The position numbers and the translations under genes are program-made. This document shows positions 28,034 to 38,303 of a stretch of DNA of 64,000 bases, one piece after another. Numbering within the stretch: the stretch's first letter is position 1; every line of letters begins with the position of its first letter. The notes beneath the pieces are model-generated. The model ran no database searches and was not told where the DNA came from. It saw only the letters and a program-made list of their open reading frames with translations. This DNA comes from Stentor roeselii (taxonomy: Eukaryota; Ciliophora; Heterotrichea; Heterotrichida; Stentoridae): contig RSEH01000094.1 in the NCBI GenBank assembly GCA_006503475.1, forward strand, positions 1-64,000, read 5' to 3'.

Positions 28034-30158
28034 CTATTTCTTCCATTCTCCTCTAAATTTAGATTTACTTTTTATTTCAGTTAACATTTCCTTCCAAGAT
28101 TGTTTAGCAATGACTGGATTACTCCTGCAATAATCTGTTGGCATAAGTTTTTTTTCTTTCAAAAAAGAATCATCTTGTCTGTCAACTATTTTTTTTTTCA
28201 AGAATAAACATTTGAAGAAAATTTTATAAAATGCAAAGAATACCACAAAAAGTATCAAATTGTTTAAACTGTCTTCGAATTTAAAGTATTCTATTATTCT
28301 CAATTCATTCGCATCTTCGTGGACTGCTCGATAGTAAAAATAAATGGATATAGCCTATCTTTTCGTTACATTGTAAAGAAATAGACTGAAACTCATAAAA
28401 TTCAAAGTTGCTCGACTTAGCTTTTTTCCGAGTTCTGGTAATCTTGAATGTCTTCTGATGAAGAGGTATTTATCTGTCCAGTAATTTGTTATCAATGGGA
28501 AAATTGCATGAAATAGAACTAAAGGGTACAATCGGCAAGCAAATAATGCAAGGGCGAATACCCGAACATAAACAACTTGCCTGTCAGAAATATCCATGGG
28601 AGGGTTTACCCAAGCTTCATTGACCTCTTGTTGAGTTCCAATATTATCAGATCGTTTTATTCTCCATCTTTTGAACTTTTGTAATAAATACGGTAAATCA
28701 AAGAAAACTCCTAAAGGTGTTAAAAATGTTTCTAATATTATCACATTGAAAATTACCTGAGAAAACTTTGATTCATTTGTAAGGAATTTTTCATCATATC
28801 TTGTATAGAAGAAGATCAGAAAGATGGTGTTTAATGTCGTTGCCACTGCTTCTTTGTAGAAGATTGAAATGGTTCTAAGAGTATGAGTTGCTGGACACTC
28901 ATAATTGATTAATAAAAGTCTTATAATCAATGAAACAATCAAATTGGTGACGACTATAAAGATACTATAGATTATCGAGAAAGGGATGCCAATTATAGTT
29001 TGAGAGTCACCCGTTACACGTGAGATATCATCTCTACAAATAATAATAATGACCGAAGCAAAAGTAATAACAAATTTGCTAATTATCAAGATGATAATTT
29101 TTTTAAGCATCGCTTTCAGTTTATTGACACCAATATTGTGCCAAATGATATCAGTCGGCTCTGGCGCATGAGAGACCCTCAATATTTTCCCCTGAAAACT
29201 AAATCTAGTTGATTTATAAAAACAGGGAAAAACATAAGAAAACGAGTAAAAAATCTTCGTTAAAACACTTTTCCTCCAATACGCCAAAACCTCATCCCTC
29301 GATTTCCTATTTTCAAAAGTGACAAAAACGACAGATTTCTCCAGTTTTTCCAAATTTTCACTTTTAGAAAACATCATTTTCCATTCTTCAAGTTCTTCTT
29401 TTTCATTAATTAACTGAAAAGTTGATTTCTTCCAGCATTTAAACTTCGAAGGTTCTTTATTTCTCTTCGGCAACTCAGAGTTGATTTCCTGAAGTTTTTT
29501 CATATTCTTCATAAAGAGCGACATTGGATAAACATAAGAAATTTCCGCGATTTTCAAGTCTTTATTTTGAACTTTTGAGTTAAAAAAGGCTTCCAAGTCC
29601 TTTTTCGAAGTTTTTGGGATGTTTGAAATGACGACAGTGTATTGAGAAGCTGAATTTTTCATCATTTTTTGAAGTTGGTGCTCTTTGTATATGAGGACCT
29701 TCATGGAAATCAATGAAAAGCCGATGACGCCTGAGAATATCAAGACAATTGTTGACTGCAGCTCATGGTTCGAGCTTTTAACTGGGTACAACTTGTAGAA
29801 AAAGAAGATGTTTTCATCTTTGGACTGAAGGAAGTTATCGACGCTGTATGGAATACATACGCAAATCGCTGCAAGGAGAAGAAGAAAGCCGGTGAACTTG
29901 ATTATTTCGAAGAACTGAGGAATTCCTATTCCAAATATGATGAATCTACTTGATTCGCAGGTTATATTGAACTTTTGATCGATCTTAAGTAGAAATTACG
30001 ATGGGAAGGTGGCAGCATTCACATAATTCTTCGCCAGCTAGATCTTTGAATGAAAAGTCTCGGTTTTTAGAAGCTTTTCCGTGAGATCTTGCATTTTTTA
30101 TCATCGTTTTCTTCAATTCACAGGTGATTGTACTCTTTTCTAGTAGAGGTGACTCCAT
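28034..30158 (-). CDS. CSC1/TMEM63 (OSCA) mechanosensitive cation channel
   Basis: Three exons, 30158-30000, 29983-28370 and 28354-28034, give 697 residues. The chosen ATG at 30158 is reached by a 16-nt intron; the frame otherwise opens at a TTG after the first helix. The first exon ends in a Cys-rich stretch, and the second brings helix 1 (LLLLAAICVCIPYS). A cytoplasmic RNA-recognition-like domain starts YTVVISNIPK and ends with the family hallmark APEPTDIIW. About eight more helices form the pore region; NEAWVNPPMDISDR and YWTDKYLFIRRHSR are typical of the C-terminal half. The third exon adds the last helix and basic tail. The family forms osmo- or stretch-activated Ca2+-permeable channels. 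Confidence 0.92.
28355..28369 (-). other. 15-nt intron in CSC1/TMEM63 gene
   Basis: Coding strand GTAACGAAAAGATAG, phase 0. Its removal takes out an in-frame TAG and adds the last helix and 106 C-terminal residues. Confidence 0.93.
29984..29999 (-). other. 16-nt intron in CSC1/TMEM63 gene
   Basis: Coding strand GTAATTTCTACTTAAG. A 16-nt length is required to link the frame from ATG 30158 with that of helix 1; the 3' site is AAG. With 15 nt the frame does not join. Confidence 0.85.
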
Positions 30159-30445
30159 TTATATACCTTTATAAATTTAACCTCATGTGGGAGGAATGAC
30201 TTGAAGGGTGATATTATTATGTCTTTTTGGAGGAGATTTTAACAATTTTTGAAAAATATTTACTCATTTCGTTCATATTTTAGATTTTAATATGAAATCT
30301 GGATTTAGTTTAAATGCTCTATTGTTGTGAAATTCCTATACTTAATTGAAATGTATTTATATACTTATAGTCAATTTTTACTCATTTTCTTTCATCTCAA
30401 ACAAAACATAAATATAAACAAAAACTTGAAATTACCTAAAAACAC

Positions 30446-30949
30446 TTAAATTGTCATCGTGATCTCTAATCTAAAACTTATCAGCGCTGGCCCCATAAAG
30501 TTTATCACAACCACTTTTAAAGAATTAGATCCTCTATTAACAAAAGCCATCAAATCACAAGTTTTTACTCCATAAGCATACCAAGAATCAATAAAGCAAT
30601 TAGTATATCGATCATTTAAATAAAAGTAAGCTTGATCATCCGCATTAAAGTAAAGAGTTGCCGATTTTATACTTTGCGGTATGTTAAAAGTTTTAGTAAA
30701 AGTGATTTCTTTATAGTTTTGAGAGTCACTAGTGTAAGTAGTCTCCCAAATCTCCATTCCTCCTGTATAACTATTCGGGTTCAAATTACCATTCATTGCA
30801 GAAGCGAAAGCTCCATTTGGGTAGATCGGCCCAGTAACCTTAAAGGAAGTATCGCTGAATATGAAAAGTGTCAGTTCAGATTTTTGTATTACTGGGCACG
30901 TAAGACCTGGAACAAGTAAAAAGCAAACCAATGATATTAAGGTCATCAT
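30446..30949 (-). CDS. Small secreted beta-rich protein
   Basis: About 167 residues from ATG 30949; the open frame continues upstream but starts from TTG and lacks a signal. From 30949 (or 30946) the N-terminus is a signal peptide (MMTLISLVCFLLVPGLTC). The mature part alternates hydrophobic strands, with SATLYFNADDQAYFYLND and a Cys pair (TNCFIDSW, GVKTCDL). This is reminiscent of galactose-binding-like or PA14-like extracellular jelly rolls, but I cannot place it in a family. A secreted or surface role is inferred. Confidence 0.68.
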   Translation of the reverse strand: MMTLISLVCFLLVPGLTCPVIQKSELTLFIFSDTSFKVTGPIYPNGAFASAMNGNLNPNSYTGGMEIWETTYTSDSQNYKEITFTKTFNIPQSIKSATLYFNADDQAYFYLNDRYTNCFIDSWYAYGVKTCDLMAFVNRGSNSLKVVVINFMGPALISFRLEITMTI

Positions 30950-31389
30950 TTGATGATTGTTTATTTCTAATCTAATTATTTGATAAAAATCAATCATTAA
31001 ACTAACTCTAAATTTAGAAGATAGATCAAATTGACTCAAAGGTCGAAATTTCGAAATTCTTTATTCGGTTTCAATATTGAATCATTGATTATTGGGATAA
31101 AGAGAAGGTTTTTTATTGCTGGATTTAAGTTTTTAGTTTACTTTTGATTATTTGAAACTTTAAGTTTGGTATAAAATGATTAGAGATAGATTTATTTATG
31201 TATCAGAAATGGCAGCAAATATTACAATGATTACAATATCTATTAAAACTTAAGTTTATCTATGAATCTATTTATATTCCTTTCCTCTCTTAATATTTCA
31301 CTCATTCTAATTAACCAAATTAGAAAAAAAGTCAATTATTGAAACCTAAAACTTTCATTTTAATCTAACCTCGAATCCAATCCTCTATA
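30950..31389. other. 440-bp AT-rich divergent intergenic region
   Basis: Lies between the starts of the secreted protein (minus) and alpha-mannosidase (plus). There is no supported reading frame, repeat or RNA gene. It must hold both promoters; the last bases before the mannosidase ATG are CTATA. Confidence 0.5.
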
Positions 31390-34221
31390 ATGATAGCAAC
31401 TTTCTTATTGACCATTCTTGGCGCTTCATCAAAAGTCTTCTTTGTTCCTCATTCCCACATTGACGTTGGGTGGATTCACCAAGTAAACTACTACTACTCC
31501 GAGCACTGCAGTCAAATCTTATCAACCATCATCCAGCTTCTCGAAGAAGACCCAAGACGGAGATTTGCTTGGAGTGAGTCTTTCTGGCTATCAGAGTATC
31601 TTAAAGAAAACCCAGACTCAAAGCCAAAACTTTCAAAGCTTATTCATGAGGGAAGAATTGAAATTGTTGGAGGGGGCTGGGTTCAACATGATGAAGCACT
31701 TACAGATTTTGAGAGTGTTTCTCGTCAAATTGAAGAAGGTCACAGCTTTCTTAAAAGAGAATTTAACTTGACAGGTCTGAAAGTCGCTTGGCAACTTGAC
31801 CCTTTTGGTCATTCTAGTCTCACCCCAGCCTTGCTGGAAAAATTTGGGTTCCAGTTTTTGGTTATGGCGAGATTAGATGGGACTTATAAAGTAATGGAAA
31901 GATAGAATCAGCTGATCGACAACGGAGACCTGGAGTTTCTTTGGAAATCTGGAGCATTTGGCGCTGAGTCTGGTATTTTCACACATGTTTTGTATAACCA
32001 TTACAGTCTTCCTGAATTTCTCGACATGCGACAGTTTTCCAGATGTTTTAGATCATTAGAAAATATAAAAAAAGACGTTTATTTTTGTTTACTCGCTCTT
32101 CACATGTATGTTCAAATAGTAAAAACTGCTTATAGGACAGAAAATATCATGATTTTATTTGGAGATGACTTGTTTTTTAAAGACTTAAATATTGCAAGAA
32201 AGCAGTTCGAGCTAATTGAGATGATGAGGGATGTTTCAGATGATCTCGAAATTCAATTCGCGACACCTTCTGAATACTTTTCAGCAGTTTTGAATGATTT
32301 TCAGAAGTTTTCAGTTTTTGAAGGAGATTTTCTACCTTATGTGTCAGAACATTTGAGACAACGACCTATTGCTTGGACTGGGTTTTACTCTTCCAGACCT
32401 GCGTTAAAGAAAGAAACTTTTGAGGCCCAGGCTCTTTCCAGGGCTGCTGAACTTGCTTCTACTCTTGTGCTTCATCGAAAGTTGGACACTCAGCAGGTTA
32501 GTGTCATGATGCATCATGATGCTATAACGGGAACATGTGCACCTAAAACTTCAGATGATTATTTATTGAGGATACAATATGATAAAAATATTTCGATTTC
32601 AGTTATTAATTTAGCTTACTCTCATCTTCAAACCTGCAGATCTGAGCCCTTACAACTAATTATTCCTTATAAAATCTATCTCCTGTTTAATTCTTTGAAC
32701 TGGAATACAGTGAAACTTTTCAAATTTCCTGTATCCAACCCTACTGTAAAACTAACAAACAGTAATGGGGATTGTTTAGAATCTCAGACAATAGAAACAA
32801 ATGGACAACTTGAGGTTATTATAAATTTAGAATTAGAAGGCTTAAGTTTTTCAACAGTTTTTATCAGTGAAGTATCATATATCTGTGAATGTTGCAGTCA
32901 ATTTTCTGAAGTTGTAGAAACAGAGAATTTAAGTAATGACTTTTTCAATATTTCTTTTTTATTCGGCTTTTTGGACAGTATTACTTACAATGGAAAAATA
33001 ATGATAATTGAAAGTATCCTTATGAGATATGATGCAAGTCATGGAGGAGCCTATGAGTTTAGACCCAGGGTAAAGATTATGTAGAATAAACCAAAAGGAA
33101 TTGCTGATTTTCTCAGCTTTTCTGTCCAGTCAGGTCCAGTGGTTCACTTTATTCATAGCAAGTTCAACTGTTCAGGAGAGCCTTGCGAGCAGATAGTTTT
33201 ACTTCCAGTTAAAGGATTTTACTTTATACTGAAATTCGATCTAAAAGCTAAGTCTGGAGATGAGATATTTCTAAGATTTCACAACTGGAATAAAAATATT
33301 GAGTCAGTTTACACTTTTAATACAGCTGATATTATAAAAAGAAGTAGGTTTGATAAAAGAAAAAACTGCTTCGGCGAAAATGGTTATCCTGTTGTTGGAG
33401 GTCTTTTCATTGACTATGGCTCAGTTTTCATGCACATATACCCGAAGTTTCCACTAGGAGTCCAACTTCCAAAAAATGACTATTTCGAACTCCACCTTCA
33501 CAGAAACCCTCAAAATGATGATGTTCTGGGGCTCGGATATCCTTTAGAAGACAACCTCTTCGCCCAACATGAATTTTTTTTCACCTTCGGAGAGTTAAAC
33601 GCTACAAAAATCTGGCAGAATTACCTAAACCACAAAAACAGTCCTTTGGAATTCGCTGTATTCAATAAAACTACTTTGAAATCAAATTTATCTCAAGGAG
33701 ATGAAAGATTCGAAGACTGGGATTTCGAAACATTTTATAAAATCGGAGAAAATCATGACTGTTGTTATTTATCAAGAATGTTTTATAAAGATTCTCAAGT
33801 TTTTGCAAGCATTTTAAATATCTGCGGAAAAGGTCAGAACTTTCAACTAAATCATTCAGTGATCTTAGAAGAGGTTCTGATGAACGGAAATGAAATTGAA
33901 GAAAATCTGCTGGAAGTGGAAAATGACGGATTGATAAAATTTGATATCAATAAAAATACCAGGGATAGTCTTTTGAGGTACTACAAACACAAAGACTTGA
34001 AGAGGACGTTGATTCCTTCTTTCAACCTCAAGACCTTCAAGGTCTGGCATGACACATCAGCGAAGCACAGTCCTGTTCATAAGAAAAAACTAAGACCAAC
34101 AAGTTCTTATCAAATAGAAGAAATCAATGACATGACTTTGATTTTCTATCTTGTTATTAGTTTGCTTTGTATTTCATCTCTTTTACTTCTCTTACTACTA
34201 ATATCAAAACCAACTACTTAA
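31390..34221 (+). CDS. GH38 class II alpha-mannosidase, membrane-anchored
   Basis: Exons 31390-31890, 31906-33069 and 33085-34221 give 933 residues. A signal peptide precedes the zinc motif HSHIDVGW. The nucleophile motif appears as LDPFGHS, and further zinc or substrate segments as FGDD and HHDAITGT. Without splicing, TAG stops interrupt the frame twice; both lie exactly at the end of 15-nt GTAA...TAG pieces. The enzyme trims alpha-mannose from N-glycans in the lysosome/vacuole or secretory path. A hydrophobic helix at the C-terminus (about 905-928) would anchor it in the membrane with the catalytic part in the lumen, which is unusual for lysosomal forms. Its stop is 5 bp from the convergent kinase stop. 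Confidence 0.94.
31891..31905 (+). other. 15-nt intron in alpha-mannosidase
   Basis: GTAATGGAAAGATAG, phase 0, with an in-frame TAG. Removal joins DGTYK to NQLIDNGDLEFLW, matching the family. Confidence 0.93.
33070..33084 (+). other. 15-nt intron in alpha-mannosidase
   Basis: GTAAAGATTATGTAG, phase 0, with an in-frame TAG. Removal joins YEFRPR to NKPKGIADF. Confidence 0.93.
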
Positions 34222-34226
34222 AACTA

Positions 34227-36158
34227 TTACAAGTTATTTTGATAAACCGACCAGTTCTTCAACTGCATTTCTTCAGAACTGCATTCTTCAAGTTTTCCAA
34301 AAACTTTCTCAAAATCAAGTTTTTTTTCTATTCTCTGTATTTTTTTAAATACTGGAGGCGTAATTCGTTTTTCTAGGACCATGTTCCAATCAGTTCCATG
34401 GAAAAATCGATGTTCCATTATCTCCAAAGCTCCTTTTTTCCCTGATCCAAGTCGTTTTTTAGGGTTTCTAATAAGAAGTTTCGTGATAAGGTCTCTTATT
34501 TCTTCAGATAAATGATCACTGAACTCAAGTTTCGCTTTCTCAATATTCCGAAAAAGACTATTTCTATCAGGTGAATAATAAGGAGGCCTTCCTGAAACCA
34601 TTTCAAATAAAATAGCACCTAAGACATACCAGTCAATTGAATAAGTATGCCCTTCTCTTTTCACCATCTCAGGTGCGAAATAAGCAGCAGAGCCACAAAA
34701 AGACCGGGCAAGAGTCCTATGGTCAATATTTTCTTTAGAAAGGCCGAAATCAGTCAGTTTCAAATGACCTTCAGAGTCAATTAAAATATTATCCGGTTTC
34801 AAATCACGAAAAAGAATTTTATGAGAATGAAGTTCTTTCAATGCTAAAATCACTTCACAAATGTAAAACTTTGCCAATTCCTCAGTAAAAGACTTCTCTC
34901 TTAGAATCATCTGTCCAAGGTCTCCATTCGGGCAGTAGTCTAAAACCAGTGCAAGTTTCTCATAAGTCTGAAAGGCAAAATGAAGTCTAACAATAAAAGG
35001 ATGATTAATCCTCATCAATATATTTCTTTCAGTAAATGCATATTTTTCTATCTTTCTGTGGAAAATTATCGACTTGTCCAGAACTTTCATGGCAAATCTT
35101 TCTTTACTATCAATTTTTTCAACAAGATAAACGAATCCAAAGCTTCCTTTTCCGAGTTGAAGAATAAGTTTAAAGTCTTTAGGTCTTGTTTTGCTGAAGG
35201 GCATATCAATATGAAAGCGTTGATTTTTCAGTTGTGGGTCTAGTTTTGGCCTGTTTTCAAAAATAGATAAATCTGATTTGTTATGGCCCTTCGTTGCCCG
35301 AAGAAGTAGTTGACTGACATGATCTTCTCTTGAATTATGTCTCAGGCATTCATTGAAGACAGTCCGTGAGTAAGACTTGAACGACTGAGACACCTGCAAA
35401 GAACTGTTATAAGCTAAAAAGACATTAAGAGTATGAATATTCAATGACAACTCAACTGGTGTCCGTTGCAGGTAATTAAGACAGTCAACAGAAGCCTTTG
35501 CTTGCAGCAGAGCTTCAACAATATCCTCAAGTCCAAGACTAGCAGCGTGATGCAAGGCAGAGTTTCTTTCAAAGTCAAGGATATCAAGTAGACATCCCCT
35601 GTTAATCAGCATTAAAACAACATCTAAATGGTTGTGAATACTTGCGAGATGTAAAGGAGTCCTGCCTATCGATGTCCTTGCATTGATAGAAGCTCCGAAC
35701 CCTATCAAAACTCTACAAATCTCTTTGAAGCCTCTTGAAGAGGCAACGTGAAGAGAAGTCCATTCATTCAACCCTTGAGTATTCGGATCAGCAAAATTAT
35801 TTTTTTCCAATAAGTTAAAAAGTCCTTTAATATCATTCCTTTCTACGAAAAACATCAGATCTTCATTAACTTTTTTCATTTGCTGAAAAAGTGAATGAGT
35901 TTCATCAAGGTTTATTACCCTTGCAGTTCTTATTGAACCCTTTAAAATACTCAGGTCATCAAAACTTCTGCTTTCTTTTTCTATCGTTACTCGAGAATCT
36001 TGATAATCAATGCAAAAAGTCTCTGATCTCTTTGTTTTAGTTGAAATAAAACTGGACCCTGGTTCAGATTCTTCATCAATATCTGAAAGATCACTGGAAA
36101 AGTCATCTTTTCTCAAGATGTCTCTTATTTGTTCTCTAAGAGTTCTGAGATCCTCCAT
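34227..36158 (-). CDS. Ankyrin-repeat AGC-family protein kinase
   Basis: 643 residues, ATG to TAA. An acidic N-terminal 100 residues lead into about four ankyrin repeats (about 130-255; TSLHVASSRG, TPLHLASIHN, SALHHAASLG). The kinase domain begins near 330: GKGSFGFVYLV, catalytic Lys in FAMKVLDK, RDLKPDNILID, DFGLSKENI, and a typical AGC activation segment SFCGSAAYFAPEM. The catalytic loop reads FRD in place of HRD or YRD. A C-lobe extension with ITPPVFKK is typical of AGC tails, but a clear hydrophobic motif is not seen. The kinase is predicted active; the ankyrin repeats probably choose partners. Confidence 0.92.
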   Translation of the reverse strand: MEDLRTLREQIRDILRKDDFSSDLSDIDEESEPGSSFISTKTKRSETFCIDYQDSRVTIEKESRSFDDLSILKGSIRTARVINLDETHSLFQQMKKVNEDLMFFVERNDIKGLFNLLEKNNFADPNTQGLNEWTSLHVASSRGFKEICRVLIGFGASINARTSIGRTPLHLASIHNHLDVVLMLINRGCLLDILDFERNSALHHAASLGLEDIVEALLQAKASVDCLNYLQRTPVELSLNIHTLNVFLAYNSSLQVSQSFKSYSRTVFNECLRHNSREDHVSQLLLRATKGHNKSDLSIFENRPKLDPQLKNQRFHIDMPFSKTRPKDFKLILQLGKGSFGFVYLVEKIDSKERFAMKVLDKSIIFHRKIEKYAFTERNILMRINHPFIVRLHFAFQTYEKLALVLDYCPNGDLGQMILREKSFTEELAKFYICEVILALKELHSHKILFRDLKPDNILIDSEGHLKLTDFGLSKENIDHRTLARSFCGSAAYFAPEMVKREGHTYSIDWYVLGAILFEMVSGRPPYYSPDRNSLFRNIEKAKLEFSDHLSEEIRDLITKLLIRNPKKRLGSGKKGALEIMEHRFFHGTDWNMVLEKRITPPVFKKIQRIEKKLDFEKVFGKLEECSSEEMQLKNWSVYQNNL

Positions 36159-36163
36159 TATAA
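36159..36163. promoter_or_regulatory. Five-base shared space between divergent start codons
   Basis: The sequence CATTATAAATG holds the kinase ATG (reverse) and the USP ATG (forward) with TATAA between. Promoter elements of each gene must lie in the space itself or inside the other gene. Confidence 0.55.
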
Positions 36164-38262
36164 ATGGTTAATTGTGTTCATGAAGGTACTTTGGATATTG
36201 AAAAGTTGTGTTTGAAGCTGAATAACCAGAAGTTAATTGTAAATTTAAACAGGTTTCAGTTAATTCTTCAACGATTTTCTGTCAAAAGTGCCAGGTTGGA
36301 CTTCCAAATGTGTGGATTTGCTTGGATGTAATAAAAATAAAGGAAATTTGCAAGTTTGTAGGATGTGGAAGAATGCAAAATAAACATGCACAAGAGCATT
36401 ACTCGAACAACAGGCATTTTTTGTATTTTAATCCGAAAACTGGCCTTGTTTGGTGTCTGGAATGTGAAGTTGAGGTCCTCAACGAAAACTTTGCTTTGTT
36501 CAGAGCTATTTTCGGCATCAATGACAAGGAAAAGCCTGCAAAGGCAAAAGCGAAAGGAGCCGTAGGACTGAAAAACCTTGGAAACACCTGCTACCTCAAC
36601 GCAAGTCTTCAATGTCTCAGTCATAACCACGCATTCAGTCGTTTTTTCTCTAAAGTTCTCCAATTAGAAGAAATAAAATCACAAGAAACTGAAGATTTTC
36701 CTCTTCTCAGCTCTTTAAGTGTCCTTTTTTCTGAGATCTGGAAAGGTGAAACAAGTCAGATTAACCCGAAAGACTTTCTACAGGCTTTTCGAACAGCTTG
36801 TCCTTATTTCCAAGGAATGGCTCAACATGACTCTCAAGAGTTTCTTCGACTTTTCCTGGACAAACTTCATGAATCTTTGAAATTCGAATACGAAGAAGGA
36901 AAATTTCGTTCAATAGTTTCAGATATTTTTCGTTCTGAAATTCACTCGAAAATCACTTGCACGACCTGTGGAAACACAACGACTAAATCTGAAGACTATT
37001 ACGATGTCTCTCTTTCCATCCCCACAAGTAAAGAAATTGAAAGTTATAAAGTGTTCTCTGAAGAAGTGATCAGTCCTCAAGAGCGAGTTAGTTTTTACAA
37101 TGAAAAACAAACACTTTGGAATAAAATTCAGCAGGTTTTCGCTGAAGATAAAAATAATGTCAGTATTTATGACTGTCTTTTAAACTTCTGTCTTCCAGAA
37201 ATGATCAAATCAGAGTTCGCCTGTGAAAAATGCAACAATAAAACATTGAATAAAAAAGAAGTGAAAATAAACAAGCCAGCTAACACCCTTGTTTTCCTGA
37301 TAAAAAGATTTAAATATAATAAAGCTGGGGTAAAAATCTCTACCTTTGTGCAGTTCCCTGCAACGATTGACCTGAGATTTTTCCTGTCAAGGACAACTTC
37401 TTGTCAATATCAACTAACTGGCATGATCCAGCATTCAGGAGGTGTAAACGGAGGTCATTACATCTCTTATTGCAAGAATTTTAAAACGAATAAATGGTAC
37501 GAGTTCGACGATTCTCGTGTCACTGGAATGAGTCTCAACCAGATCCTTGAAAAAGAAGCGTATATCTTGTTTTATCAGAAAAAAATCGATGAACCTCGAG
37601 AAAAAATCAGGCCTGGTGAACAGACTGCACTGCTTCCTTCTTATTGGCTTAATCTTTATAAAACCTTGTCTGACCCGGGACCTATCTCAATAAATTATCT
37701 CATCTGTCCTCATAAATCTTTACGTCCTCAGTTTTCTTTGACACAGTTCACTAAGGTTTCACTTAATCAAGACATGGATATTAGGAAAAAATTCAAAACG
37801 GATTTTGATAGTTTGATGTTTTTGAATGAATGTGATACCTGTCTTATGGATTTTACTAGTGTTGCTGTTAGAGCTGAAATGGAACTTGAACTTATTGAGT
37901 CGCTGAATTCTCGACAGGTTTTTGAAGGGCCTTGGTTTATTATTAGTACTAGGTGGCTGGACAGTTGGAAGAGTTTCTGCCGACTCGACAGTTTCAAAAA
38001 CCTTCCAGGTCCAGTGACCAACCATCACCTACTAAAAAACGGAAAACCCAAAAAAACCCTCGAAAAAGTGAAAGACTACCGAGCAGTGAACCGTCACGTA
38101 TGGGAAGCCTTCATCCTTCTCTACGGAGGAGGTCCAGAGATCCTAAGACTGACATTCGACATATACTCTCCTCCAACAAACGAGTGGAACTACGAGTCTC
38201 CATCCTTATCCGATGACGAAAAAAGGAAAATTTCCATAATTTTGAACTTAAAAGTGAACTAG
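36164..38262 (+). CDS. Ubiquitin-specific protease with ZnF-UBP and DUSP domains (USP20/33-like)
   Basis: Proposed exons 36164-36238, 36253-36327 and 36343-38262, giving 689 residues. The unspliced frame has no ATG before the zinc finger. The first exon supplies the first zinc pair (NCVHEG), then CQKCQVGLPNVWICLD and, after the second intron, EICKFVGCG, then NKHAQEHY. Catalytic motifs follow: GLKNLGNTCYLNASLQCL (Cys box), HDSQEFLRLFLD, a CTTCGN/CEKCNN zinc ribbon, GGHYISYCKN and YEFDDSRV (His/Asp box). The last 170 residues contain a DUSP-like stretch (FIISTRWLDSWKSFC). All catalytic residues are present, so an active deubiquitinase is expected. Confidence 0.9.
36239..36252 (+). other. Candidate 14-nt intron in USP gene
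   Basis: GTAAATTTAAACAG. A deletion of length 2 modulo 3 is needed to link ATG 36164 with the zinc-finger frame. This is the only GTAA...AG piece that fits; 15 or 16 nt would not restore the frame. See findings. Confidence 0.6.
36328..36342 (+). other. Candidate stop-free 15-nt intron in USP zinc finger
   Basis: GTAATAAAAATAAAG, phase 0, readable as five extra residues (VIKIK). Without it the finger reads CLDEICKFVGCG, the normal spacing for ZnF-UBP domains. Confidence 0.72.
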
Positions 38263-38303
38263 CGCTCCATTTCTTCTTCAGATATCCAATAATAATTAAC
38301 GGC

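Noticed and set aside
29765-29953. 62-aa plus-strand frame
   Set aside because: Opposite-strand shadow of the second CSC1 exon encoding its first membrane helix.
31390-33084. Alpha-mannosidase as a pseudogene because of two in-frame TAG codons
   Set aside because: Each TAG is the last three bases of a 15-nt GTAA piece; removal restores the family sequence at both places.
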